Assembly (NCBI GenBank): GCA_036346355.1
Contig: CM070577.1
Span: 44,030,309-44,094,308, forward strand
Origin: Rhipidocladum racemiflorum
Taxonomy: Eukaryota; Streptophyta; Magnoliopsida; Poales; Poaceae
Direction: 5' to 3'
DNA: 64,000 bases
The notes beneath the pieces were generated by a model. That model was not told the DNA's origin, searched no databases, and saw only the letters and a list, made by a program, of their open reading frames with translations. Shown here piece by piece: positions 22,595 through 35,235 of the stretch (positions within the stretch are counted from its first letter, which is position 1; the number at the start of each line of letters is the position of its first letter). A program made the translations under genes and the position numbers.

Positions 22595-24290
22595 GGGCTT
22601 TAGGTCCGTGGAATGTGAATGTAGTAATTTACTTTAGAGTAAACTAAAATATTGACTTGGAAAAGTAGAAACATGGCATAGGTTTACTTGTTAAAATTTG
22701 GCCTTATGGCAATAACCTTAAAATCTGAAATAGTTTGGTTAACTAATTTAAAACTTGACACGCTCTGATGCACAGTAGGAAGGATATGGGTATCGATGCT
22801 ATCCGCTTAAATATTGTATTTAAGCTTTGATATTAAATGCTGCATTTTGATGATGTATGATGTTATATTTATGAAAGTATTGATTGAGATGCTATATGTT
22901 TGATGTAGTGACAATTTGTTATGATGTTTCCGGTCACCTTCTATTGTTTGTAGTAATGTTATGTGGAGTATTGGTGTGGACGGTGAGAGCCATCACCAAA
23001 AGACTATTAACCTCCCGTAGGGGGAGTGCTTATCCTTTCTGTCGTAGATCGGGTAGTTGGTTGGAGTTGATTAGAAAAGTTGATGGTGGATCCTTTTGGA
23101 TTTCTTATCGTTCTGACGATCGGTGTGGTTGGTTTTCTTGGTTTTAGTTGATTGAAATTAAAAGAAAAGTGTGTGGGTATTAGATTCTCGCGGATTGTTC
23201 CGTAGGCGGTTTGTGGTTTTGTCTTCCTTGGTTGAAGACGAAGAAGAAGAGTTGTGTGTTGTGCGTCTTTTGGTCTCAATCTTTGTTTTGACACCCGGTT
23301 TTGTTGGTAATGGTGGACTGTCTTGGGGAGAAAACATATGTGGTTGTTGTTCTCCCTATCTAAGAAAGTGTTGAAGTTTCTCCTTGTGCAGACCTTAAGT
23401 TGGGTGGCGTTAAGTTTGAATCTTTATCGAAAAAGATTTGGTGGAACATTTGGTTTTTTCCTGGTGCCTCCATCTTCCTTCTTGTAAATTGTAGATCTTG
23501 AGATTTCTTGAATAGTTTTGGCTATCAGAGTTGAGCTCTCCTGCATTTCTGTTGGAGTTTTGTTTTCTTCTTTGCCTGGAAAGGAGAAGTTGTTTATCGG
23601 TGTTCGTTCATGTTCTTGAGCTGTAGTTATCTTTAAAGTTGGGTTGCATCCTGTTCGTCAAGAGTAGGTGACCTATGAAGGTGTTTAGAAAAGTTTTTTT
23701 GTTTGTACTATGTAGTATGTAACAATGTGGTTTACAGAATGACGTATTGCTAAGTTAATCTGTGAGATGAATCGATTCAATGTGATTGTATCTTTTGCTG
23801 GAGGATAAATAGACTACTAGTGTTGTAGTCTACCCTATAGTGAAAATGATTAAATGTGTTAATGTACATGCTTAGAATATGTTGCTTTGCTTTAAAAGTG
23901 CCTATGACCCCCGATCATGTTTAAAGTTTTAAACCGTGATGCATAGTTAGGACATTAAGATGATGTAAACTACTGATATTGTTAAAGAAACTTTGCTGGT
24001 TGTTTAAACATATTCCAGTTTAACGTGTTAATAGAGAAATTTAATCATGCTGGCTTGCGACCTTAACTTGGAAGTTGATTAGAGTTGCTATTTATGTTGT
24101 TGCAAACCATTAGTATATTTGGAAGTATGCATATGTGTTCCTATAATGCTAGTACCGATGTCAATTGGGAAAATATAGGTTTTGTTGTTGTTGTAAGAAC
24201 ATTGTGCTGGTCTAACTTATTAAATTTATTTTAATAGCTGGAGTATGTTGTGTAGTGACAATTTGTTATGATATATGGATAGAGTAATTA

Positions 24291-27200
24291 TGTAACACCC
24301 CTGCATTTAATATGCCCGAATGCTACCAAACATAGACTAAGCAACTTCTAAATACCACAATTACAAGTAAATTACAGCAAAGGAGCAAATGCTAATACCG
24401 AAAATTTCGGCAGCATCTCCTTTGTTTTTCCATGAATTGAAGCAACAACAATAGCATAGCAATATATGGCAATATAAGAGACATCTAAAATAGCAATAAA
24501 TAATGGCGTGACGGCAATATAAGTCAAATCTCAAGCATTCAAAGTCTTCATGAGCCAAACGAACAAATAAGGCTCTCGTAACGCAATACTAGATCATAAA
24601 CCAATATGCCTCACACTAAATTTATTATGTAGACTCCAAATGAAAAACTATGGGAACAAATGTGTGAAGCTAAGTGTAGGAGTGTGACTAGTTCCCTTCC
24701 CCGCATGCCGGTCTCATGGTACCTAAAACAACAAGAAAGCACAAGCGTGAGTTCAATACTCAGCAAGTATATTGCAATGGTACAAAAGAACAATTACATG
24801 GATTCAACACCTCAATCATGCCTATCATCTTATTCATACTCACATATCATTTCTCACATATCATCATCATCATATAAGCAATGCGATGCGATGCACATGT
24901 CTCCTGGAAACTCATACCGGTATGGATGAGTGCACACCCATCGGTGTGCACCCTCTCTTCCCTTCCATCCCGAAGATGGAGGGTGCCTACTCCTCGCTTC
25001 CATTCACCGCGGTGGATGGAATCATGATGTAGGACTTACTCAATGGCGCCCCGGACTAGTCATAACTTTCTCATCGACCTTACCGGACTAGTTATGACTT
25101 TCTCACCAACCCGGCCATTTGACATGCCATGTATGCAAACATGCCAACATAATAGATAACTTGTACATTAACACATGGAATAACAAAATAAACCATATTC
25201 ATCATATCAATGGAAACATTAAAGCATGGCCTGTGAACATATCATATATTCAATTTCAACTCAACAAAACTCGCAATCTACAACCCGCTACCCATTCCAA
25301 TACACTTGCCTCAACCACGGGCGACGGATTGGCGAGAAGTAGAGGGCACTCCCGGGGTCACACCACCTGAACATAGGAACCACACACTCAAAATCATGCC
25401 CACAAAACAATACGCAAACACTCTCCTACCCCGACTTCGCAAACTACTCGCAAAACCCAAAAACAGAGGTTCTGTCTGGCCGGGATAGCAGACTTCCAAC
25501 AAGCATAACTCGAGTTCTAAGACTCCGAATCGATTAAACGATTACATCCTCGCATAGCTTAGGAAATTTCCTAACTTTTTCTAAGTATATGGAAAAATTT
25601 ATTCGGCATCTAAAGTGGTTTAATCTACAAAATACCGTGATCTGTTCCAATCTCGTCACAGTTTTGAACACGCTCGGTAAAATGAGCATAACTTTCAAAC
25701 GGCTGGTCGGAATTAAGCATACTTTACGTCCAATTAAAGGTATTTCAATTACCTACAACTTCCTCAACAGGCGGATGACCAAATTCTGAATCTAAATTTG
25801 CAAAAACCCAAACCCTGGGTCGACTGCTCATGCTGCCCGAAACAGAGAACGTGGCAAACCCTAGATTTCATCTAATCTACCCAATTACAGCACCACCAAT
25901 TGATCTAAAAGCATGATATGAACCCTTAGAACAGTACCTATACCAATCCCAAGGATTCCCGTGGCCATACCTTATCCCGACGAATGAAGAACCAATGGAT
26001 CTCCTCTCGGTTCGCGCGATCTCCTTCCTCGCCCCGAATCCACTGGATCTCCTCGTCGCGGAGCACTCCAATGGACGAATCTGTGGGGTGGTGAGGTGGA
26101 GAACTCCCCTAGGAGCAGCAAGGGGTGGTGGATAGGGATGGAGAGGGGTGAAGCGCAAGGGAGGGGGCGGCTAGGGGTGGCGGCTAGGGAGGAGGTGGGG
26201 GAGGTGCATAAGTGGAGGAGAGGGCGTGTGGGGGGTGGCTAGGGCAGGGAGGGGCGCACCAAGTGTAACACCCCGGCATTTAATATGCCTGAATGCTACC
26301 AAACATAAGCTAAACAACATCTAAATACCACAGTTAACATAAAATTCCAGCAAAGGCGCATAGGCTAAAAACCGAGATTTCGGCAGCACCTCCTTTGTTT
26401 TAACATGAATTTAAGGAGCAACAACAGTATAGCATTATAAGGCAATATGAGAGACATCTAAAACAGCAATAAATAGAGTCTTAACGACAATATAAGACTA
26501 TCATCAAGCACTTAAAGTCTCCAAGTGTCAAACGAACAATAAAACTCTCATAAACAAAGCTAAGCCTTAAATCAATGATCATCACATGCAATTTATTATC
26601 GAACTAATAGAATGACTTGGGGAATCAATATGGTGAAGCTACGTGTGGGCGTGTGACTATTCCCCTTTCCCGCATGCCGTTCTCATGGTACCTAAAACAA
26701 CAAGAAAACACAAGCGTGAGTTCGAAACTCAGCAAGCATATTGCAATGGACAACAATAACAATATCATGGCAATAACATCTCCCATCATGTATTTCATCT
26801 CATTCATGAACACTTAACAATATCATCATCATTATGTATGCAATGTAATGCAATGCTCATGTCTCCTTGGAAACTCATACTGGTATGGTTGAGTACACAC
26901 CCGTCGGTGTGCACCCTCTTCCCCCCTTCTATCCCGAAGACGGAGGGTGCCTACTCCTCGCTTCCAAACACCACGTGGATGGAATCACAATGTAGGACTT
27001 ACTAAATGGCTCTCCGGATTAGTCATATCTTTCTCACCGGCCTTCCTGGATTAGTTATGACTTTCTCACCGCCCGGGCCATGTAACATGTCATGTATGCA
27101 ATTATGCCAACATCATATTTATCTCACATATTAACACATGGCATCATAACATACTAAACATGCTCATCATATCATTGGCAATCATTAAAGCATGGCAAGT

Positions 27201-28748
27201 GATCAAATAACATGAAGTCAATTCCATCTATTCTCAACAAGCAACCTACAAATTTCTATCCATCACAACACACTTGCCTCAACCACGTGCAACGGATTGG
27301 CGGGAAGTAGAGGGCACTCCCGGGGTCGCACCACCTGCACATAGGCATCACACACTCACAATCATGAACACAAAACAGTACGCAAACCCTCATCTACCCT
27401 GACATTGCCAACTACTCGCAAAACCTAAAAACAGAGGTTCTGTCCCGTCGGGACAGCAGCCTTGCAAAAGGCATAACTTGAGTTCTGGGACTCCGAATCA
27501 ATTAAACGAGTACATCCTCGCATAGCTTAGGAAATTTTCCAACTTTCTCTAGGTATATGGAAAGACTGATTCGGACTCTAAAGTCGTCTAATCTACAGAT
27601 TACCGTGATCTGTTCCAATTACGTCATAGATTTTAACACGCTCGGTAAAACAGCCATAACTTTCAAACGGCTGGGCGGAATTTAACTTTCTTTATATCCA
27701 CGGAAAGATAATTAAATTATCTACAAATTCTTCAACATCCGTATGGACAGACTCGGATTCTAAATCGACAAAAACTCGAACCCTAGCCCGACTGCTCATG
27801 CTGTCCCAAAACAGTAACGTGGCAACATCTAGATCTAATCCAAATTACTCCAATCCAGCACCACCAATTGATCTAAAAACTTCATAAACACCCTAAGAAC
27901 AGTACCTAGATCAACCCCAAGGTTTCCCATGGTCATACCTTTGCCCGACGCACGAAAACTCCAATAGATCTCCTCGCTCCTCGCTCCTCGCTCCTCGGAT
28001 GGATCCATGAGGATGCAGGGGTGGGGAGGCCACCCTAGGGCAGAAAGGGGGTGGAGGAGAGGTGGTGGAGAGGTGGAGAGCAATGGGGGCAAAGGGGGCG
28101 CAAGGAAGAGGAGGAGGTGGGGAGGTGTGGGAGGCGGCTAGGGCACTTGGGGCTCAAGGGGCAGGGGGAGGACGCCCAAAAGGGCAGGAGGAGGCCCCCC
28201 AAACAGGACTCCTACCCTAAATGGACTCGAACACCATCCCACCAAAGCCCACGGACCTTTCCCTTAGGCCCAAACTCCCCCGGAATGGCCCAAAACCCTT
28301 GAAACGGCCCGGAAACGGCCCGGAAACGCTATTAACCTCCATACCTTATGGTTTTAACCTCCCATACCATATTTCATAAAGTTTTTGACCTTAACATGCA
28401 CCATTTAAAAGGTTACGACACTCCGTGGTGACAAATCACTTCAAAAGGCCCAAAAATGCGAGTAAACCTCAAGCCGAAAGATTTTAATCTCTAATTTCAC
28501 ATTCTATAATGTCACACCATACCGTAGTGTCACACCAAGCCCCCCTTAGCCAGGTTTCCCCCCCATGGGCCATTACCCTTCCACTAAAGCCCACGGCTCA
28601 TCCCCCCTTAGGCCCAAACTCCCGAAAACGGCCCGGAAACGCGTTAAAACTGCAAGACGTAAAATTTTTAACCTCCATATTCACATCTTATAATGTTTTG
28701 CCCTCAAACTTCATATTTTATAAGATTACGACCTTCCATAGTGTCATA
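24291..28748 (-). repeat. Type-C 3' LTR of element C (about 2182 bp, split by solo LTR)
   Basis: Parts 24291-26263 and 28540-28748 align with 33037-35235. It starts TGTAACACCCCTGC on the plus strand and ends TGTCATA, where the sister LTR ends TGTCACA, so its terminal CA is mutated. Interrupted by 26264-28534 with one extra CCAAG. Confidence 0.85.
26264..28534 (-). mobile_element. Composite solo LTR (type B body plus type-A terminal 101 bp), TSD CCAAG
   Basis: CCAAG flanks it at 26259-26263 and 28535-28539, and the empty site is visible in the sister LTR near 35000. On the minus strand it begins with about 101 bp closely resembling the start of LTR type A (28534-28434). A second LTR start of type B follows directly (ACTCCGTGGTGACA on the plus strand at about 28424-28433), then a full type-B body ending GGGGTGTTACA. 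It therefore has two LTR 5' ends stacked head to tail. No PBS or interior. Confidence 0.75.
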
Positions 28749-28761
28749 TTCTCCCCCCCTT
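28749..28761 (-). other. Polypurine tract of element C
   Basis: TTCTCCCCCCCTT on the plus strand, that is, a purine-only tract on the minus strand directly before the 3' LTR. Confidence 0.75.
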
Positions 28762-31700
28762 CAACAGGATTCGACCCCGAATCCGAGACACACCATTACG
28801 CAAACATACAAATCAAAGGGAGCTAAGGCTCGAAGACTAACGGCTCTAACGATAACTCACAATCAAAACTTGCCGGAATATTACTCAACATTGAATCACA
28901 AAAGCGCTAACACAAGGACTCAGAATGTCCCGAGAAATAGGATCAATTCCCAAAAAGACAACAAAAGACAACTGTCTCACTCCCCATTCTATGCATTCTT
29001 TGGCACCAAAGTGCCCGATCCCTTTAACCGATGCTACAACCAGAAGAACACGGCACCAACCTTTGGAACCCTCTTCAGCTCCCACACACAAAAGTGTCTT
29101 CACACCTCTACCTCTCTACTGTGGTTCATCGTATTCAAGACGACGCGAACCAGGTGAGACACTACACTCCAAGACTACCAGCTACTACGAATTACTTGAA
29201 CAATTGGGGCAACCTTGCAAAAGATTGATCTTTTACAAAAAAAACCAATACCCACCACTACCACCAAAGGAAAAGCCTAAATTAAAACAAGGGTCTTTAA
29301 AACCCGCAAAAACAAAAGCAACCAGGCAATCCACTTCGGTTGACACAACTCGCTCAAAGATCGGCGACAAAAAGATCCAATACACTCCGAAAAGGGAAAG
29401 CAATTACTAGCCACCACCAAGTGGTCCACTAATAATTTAATCAATCCTACCGAGGAACACCTCAATGACACAATTCTCCAAGAAGGTTTCCATTGAGTCA
29501 TACACAAGCTTCCACTCAAAGGACCACGACAAAGAGTACAATCATTGAGTGAGCTCAACCATAAACCATCAACCCAATTGATCCACACATTACAACTCAA
29601 ACCCCAAAGCGCTAAAAGCCACTTTGGAAAGAATTCGACAACAACAAAAGAGTACTCATTTTAATTTCCTATGCCAAGACGCAAAGGAAATGTAAATCTC
29701 CTTCACCACAACCAACACCAGAAATTATTCATTCTTTTCTTTTCATACTAGAAAGCAAGGGAAATCTCGTTTCATGACATGAATGCACATTCTTCAAGAG
29801 CACTCCGGAATAGACATATCTCCATATATGACTTTCTCACCGACCTGGCTCATCAACCCTTTTATGATTGAATAAACATAAACGATGTCATGTTTCCTTT
29901 TCATCATTCATTCACCATGTAACAAACAATACCGAGTAATCATTCACCAACCGAATACTTCCTCGGTATCACATGTTTGAAACACACATAACATTGACGG
30001 TTGTGCTAAATCTTATAACTATGACGGCAACACCGTTAACAGCAAAACACCACATCGTGTCAGAACCCACCATCAATTGAAAACTAACCTGCAAAACCTT
30101 GCATTCTAACCAAAATCAACCTTTTGGAAAAGAACATCAACTCCAAGTCAAACATCTACACACACAACCACCACAAATTTTCTCAAAGAGAAAGGGAAAC
30201 TCATTTCAAAAGGGAACACTTCACTAACAAAATCACTTATGAAACATTCATAAAAATCCACCTTTTGAAGCATTTGCAACCACCACACTCATTTTCCAAA
30301 TAACTCTAACTCTAGCCAAATAGAGTTACAAATTGAAACTCAAGAATATCCAACACAACCCACTAAGACCTTCTGCTTCCGTTAAAATTTACTCCAAAGA
30401 TGATTCAGTGCGAACGCAAAAGAGCGCAACCCACTCAAAGACTTCTGGGTGTAAAACCATACTCATAGCATAAACTGCACAAAATTAGCCAACACCACAG
30501 ATTGGCACCAATTTCTACGAGTTTTAGGGAAACTCTGAAACTCAACATAAAGAACACCTCGACCGAAAACATTTAACCAAGATAGCAAACAACCAAACTA
30601 TACCAAAAGGTTTTAGACACAAGCTCAGCATGAAACCCACCATATCTAGTATTCCACTATACTTACCATTTAAGTGTTCAATATTCACCATTTACTCATC
30701 GAGAAGGCCCAACAAGACTTAACAAAAACCACACAACAAATTCTCTCTGTAATTATATTTCCCAACATTTATAAATAAAGTTTATGATGCTTATCATAAG
30801 ACATCCAACCAAGACTACCTCATCGTGATCCCCACAGACCAACACCTCATATAACAACATATTCTATATTTCAAATATAGTACTTCAACAGATACTTAAG
30901 CTTGATCAACCTATCAAAAAAATTTTTATACCATCCATTCATCAACATCTTGGCAAATGAAACTTGTTCAATCAATAAATGACTTCAACAAGTAAATATT
31001 ATCTGTACGAGACACAGTTCGTAACTATGATTCTAAGACATACATTCATTAAGGATAGAATTCTACACCATGTTAATTATCCATGGTCCACTCCATCACA
31101 ACATGTTACAATAACCTCCATTTTAACAAGGATTTTCAACAAATAATCTAAGCAATTACCACCACTACTAAGTCATCAATATCAATAATTTGCATAATCA
31201 TCAATCAACAACATTGCTTTTAGCTACCCTATACATAGGTTACAACAAATTTGTCACTACACAACATAATCCAACTATTAAATTAAATTTAATAAGTTAG
31301 ACCTTCACGAAGCTCTTACAATATCATCAAACATCAAAACCTATATCTTTCCAATTGGCCTCGATGCTAGCATTTTAGGAACACGACTGCGTACTACCAA
31401 TCATGCTAATATTTTGCAACAACATGAATAGTAACTCTAATTAACTTCCAAGTTAAAGCCACTAGCCAACACGATTAAATCTCTCTATTAACCCATTAGA
31501 TTAGAACATCTTTAAACAACTGGCAAGGTTTCTTTAACAATATCAGTAATTTACATCATTTTAATGTTCTAACTATGCATCAGGGTTTTAAGCTTTAAAC
31601 ATTAACGAGGATCATAAGCACTTTTAAAGAAAAGCGACAGATTCTAAACATATACATTAACACATTTAATCATTCTCGCTATAGAGTAATCTGCAACACT

Positions 31701-33022
31701 AATAGTTAATTTATTCTCAAGCTAAAGGTAACAACCGCATTGAATTATTTCAACTCACAAATTAACTTAACAATACATCCTTCCATAAACCACATTGGTA
31801 CACACTACATAACATGCTAAACAACAATTCTCACTAGTGACAAACGATTTCAGTCAAAAGACTACTTACTTTGTTTTCAGCATTTTTTTAAAAAAGAAAC
31901 TCAACCCAAATTCACAAGGAAACTTGACTCTCAAAATTGCAATGAGACAGACCCAAACTTGGTTATGCAAAAGGAAATTCTCCAAAACACTTTTCAATCT
32001 CAAAGACTCCCATAGAGGAAAATGGTTGAAAAACAATTTTCTTAAAAGGGAACCAAGTGATCAAGTAATCCTTTTCAAATAAAACCTTAACACTAAACCC
32101 CAAACTTTCATGAAACAAGAAGGGTTTTCAAAGATGATTTCTTAAACCAGTAAAATGACGAAATCAAACACTACTTACTCCTACAAAGTCACAGGACTTC
32201 AGCCTTGACAACCAGGTCTGGCATAATGTCGCAATAACTCTTTTGACCTCAGAGAAAGACAAACACAGGAATAGATTGAATGCTTCTCCCCCATAAAGCA
32301 ATCAACAAACTAAGCATCAAAGCTGGAAAGGTGACCAAAAGAAGCGCAAAACTAGACTCTTCTTCTTCGCCTTCAACCAAGGAAGACAAAACCACACACC
32401 GCATACGGAACAATCCGCGAAAAAATCCAATGCCAAACATTTTTCTTTTGGTTTCAGTCAACTAAAACCAAGGAAACCAACCAAGATCGACCACAGAACG
32501 ATAAAGAAAATCCGAAGGAATCCACCACCAATCTCTTCTATTCGACTCCAGTCAACTATTCGATCTACGACAAAAAGGGTAAGCACTCTTCTCCTACAGG
32601 GGTTAATAATTCTTCGATGATGGCGTTAACCGGCCACACCGTCAAACCACACCCTTACTATGAACAAAAAAAAGAGGCGACCGAAACCCTTCGGCACCAC
32701 AACCCCACTTTATCACAAATGAAGCAACTCAATCAAATCTATCATAAATATAGCATTATACATCATCAAAAGTAGCATTCAACATCAAAGCTTAGATACA
32801 ATATTTAAACGGAAAGCAACGGTACCCATACCCTTTCCTACTGTGCATCCATGTGTGTCAAATTTTAAATTAGTTATTCCACTTACACAAGTTTTAATGT
32901 TGCTATCCCACGATAAAATTTTAGTTAAAACCTAGGCCATGTTTCTAAGTTATTCCACATCACATTTTAGTTGATTCCTATAGTATGACACTAAAAATAC
33001 ACATGCCAAGGACCTACAGCCC
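28762..33022 (-). other. Non-coding interior of element C
   Basis: About 4.3 kb, A/C-rich on the plus strand, without any gag, protease, RT or integrase motif in six frames. Homologous in reverse orientation to element A's interior. Nothing else recognised in it. Confidence 0.7.
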
Positions 33023-33034
33023 GCTCTGATACCA
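33023..33034 (-). other. Primer binding site of element C
   Basis: GCTCTGATACCA on the plus strand, the reverse complement of the initiator tRNA-Met PBS, two bases from the LTR at 33037. Confidence 0.85.
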
Positions 33035-33036
33035 AC

Positions 33037-35235
33037 TGTAACACCCCGGCATTTAATATGCCCGAATGCTACCAAACATAGACTAAGCAACCTCTAAATA
33101 CCACAATTACAAGTAAATTACAGCAAAGGAGCAAATGCTAATACCGAAAATTTCGGCAGCATCTCCTTTGTTTTTCCATGAATTGAAGCAACAACAATAG
33201 CATAGCAATATATGGCAATATAAGAGACATCTAAAATAGCAATAAATAATGGCGTGACGGCAATATAAGTCAAATCTCAAGCATTCAAAGTCTTCATGAG
33301 CCAAACGAACAAATAAGGCTCTCATAACGCAAAACTAGATCATAAACCAATATGCATCAAACTAAATTTATTATCAAGACTCCAAATGAATAACTGTGGG
33401 AACAAATGTGTGAAGCTACATGTAGGTGTGTGACTAGTTCCTTTCCCCGCATGCATGCCGGTCTCATGGTACCTAAAACAACAAGAAAGCACAAGCGTGA
33501 GTTGAACACTCAGCAAGTATATTGCAATGGTACAAAAGAACAATTACATGGCTTCAACACCTCAATCATGCCTATCATCTTATTCATACTCACATATCAT
33601 TTCTCACATATCATCCTCATCATATATGCAATGCGATGCGATGCACAAGTCTCCTAGAAACTCATACCGGTATGGTTGAGTGCACACCCGTCGGTGTGCA
33701 CCCTCTCTTCTCTTCCATCCCGAAGATGGAGGGTGCCTACTCCTCGCTTCCATTCACCGCGTTAGATGGAATCACGATGTAGGACTTACTCAATGGCGCC
33801 CCGGACTAGTCATAACTTTCTCACCGACCTTACCAGACTAGTTATGACTTTCTCACCGACCTGGCCATGTTTCATGCCATGTATGCAAACATGCCAACAT
33901 CATAGATAACTTGTACATTAACACATGGCATCACAACATAATAAACCATATTCATCATATCAATGGCAAACATTAAAGCATGGCATGTGAACATATCATA
34001 TATTCAATTTCAACTCAACAAAACTAGCAATCTACAACCCTCTACCCATTCCAATACACTTGCCTCAACCACGGGCGACGGATTGGTGAGAAGTAGAGGG
34101 CACTCCCGGGGTCACACCACCTGCACATAGGCACCACACACTCAAAATCATGCCCACAAAACAATGCGCAAACATTCTCCTACCCCGACTTCGCAAACTA
34201 CTCGCAAAACCCAAAAACAGAGGTTCTGTCCCACCGGGACAGCAGACTTCCAACGAGCATAACTCGAGTTCTAAGACTCCGAATCGATTAAAAGAGTACA
34301 TCCTCACGTAGCTCAGGAAATTTCCTAACTTTTTATAAGTATATGGAAAAACTTATTCGGCCTCTAAGTCGTTTAATCTACAGAATACCGTGATATATTT
34401 CAATCTTGTCACAGTTTTGAACACGCTCGGTAAAATGAGCATAACTTTCAAACGGCTGATCGGAATTAAGGATACTTTACGTCCAATTAAAGGTATTTCA
34501 ATTACCTACAACTTCTTCAACAGGCGGACGACCAAATTTCGAATCTAAATTGGCAAAAACCCAAACCCTGGGTCGACTGCTCATGCTGCCCAAAACAGAG
34601 AACGTGGCAAACTCTAGATTTCATCTAATCTACCCAATTACAGCACCACCAATTGATCTAAAAGCATGATATCAACCCTTAGAACAGTACCTACACCAAC
34701 CCCAAGGATTCCCGTGGCCATACCTTCGCCCGACGAATGAAGAACCAATGGATCTCCTCCCGGTTCGCGCGATCTCCTTCCTCGCTCCGAATCCACCGAA
34801 TCTCCTCGTCGCGGAGCACTCCAATGGATGAATCTGTGGGGTGGTGAGGTGGAGAACTCCCCTAGGAGCAGCAAGGGGTGGTGGATAGGGATGGAGAGGG
34901 GTGGAGCGCAAAGGAGGGGGCGGCTAGGGAGGAGGTGGGGGAGGCGCACAAGGGGAGGAGAGGGCGTGTGGGGGCGGCGGCTAGGGCAGGGAGGGGCACA
35001 CCAAGTCCCCCCTTAGCCAGGTTCCCCCCCCTTGGGCCATACCCCTTCAACTAAAGCCCACGGCTCATCCCCCCTTAGGCCCAAACTCCCCCGGCAAGGC
35101 CCAAACTCCCGAAAACGGCCCGGAAACGCGTTAAAACTGCAAGACGTAAAATTTTCAACCTCCATATTCACATCTTATAATGTTTTGCCCTCAAACTTCA
35201 TATTTTATAAGATTACGACCTTCCGTAGTGTCACA
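33037..35235 (-). repeat. Type-C 5' LTR of element C (2199 bp)
   Basis: Uninterrupted sister of 24291-28748. It runs TGTAACACCCCGGCATTTAA to CCGTAGTGTCACA on the plus strand. Read on the minus strand, it has the same donor GAAG|GTATGG, middle segment ending GAG|GCAAGT and acceptor TTTTAG|GTACCATG as types A and B. Followed by AATTA. Confidence 0.87.

Larger units (their letters stand above)
24291..35235 (-). mobile_element. Element C: LARD-like non-autonomous chromovirus relative, TSD AATTA
   Basis: Both LTRs are present in minus orientation (5' LTR 33037-35235; 3' LTR 24291-28748 including a nested solo LTR). The PBS complement is at 33023-33034 and the PPT complement at 28749-28761. AATTA occurs at 24286-24290 and 35236-35240. 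The interior (28749-33036, 4288 bp) contains no recognisable gag or pol and no frame over about 160 codons. The PPT-side sequence (TCGAATCCTGTTGAAGGGGG read on the minus strand) is shared with element B (about 39071-39098), which carries integrase. C therefore looks like the non-autonomous partner of B-like elements. Confidence 0.85.

Noticed and set aside
23171..32461. Similar peptides with RxVVLSSLVExEEEE in elements A and C
   Set aside because: The similarity follows from homologous non-coding DNA; frames are short and open differently on each side.
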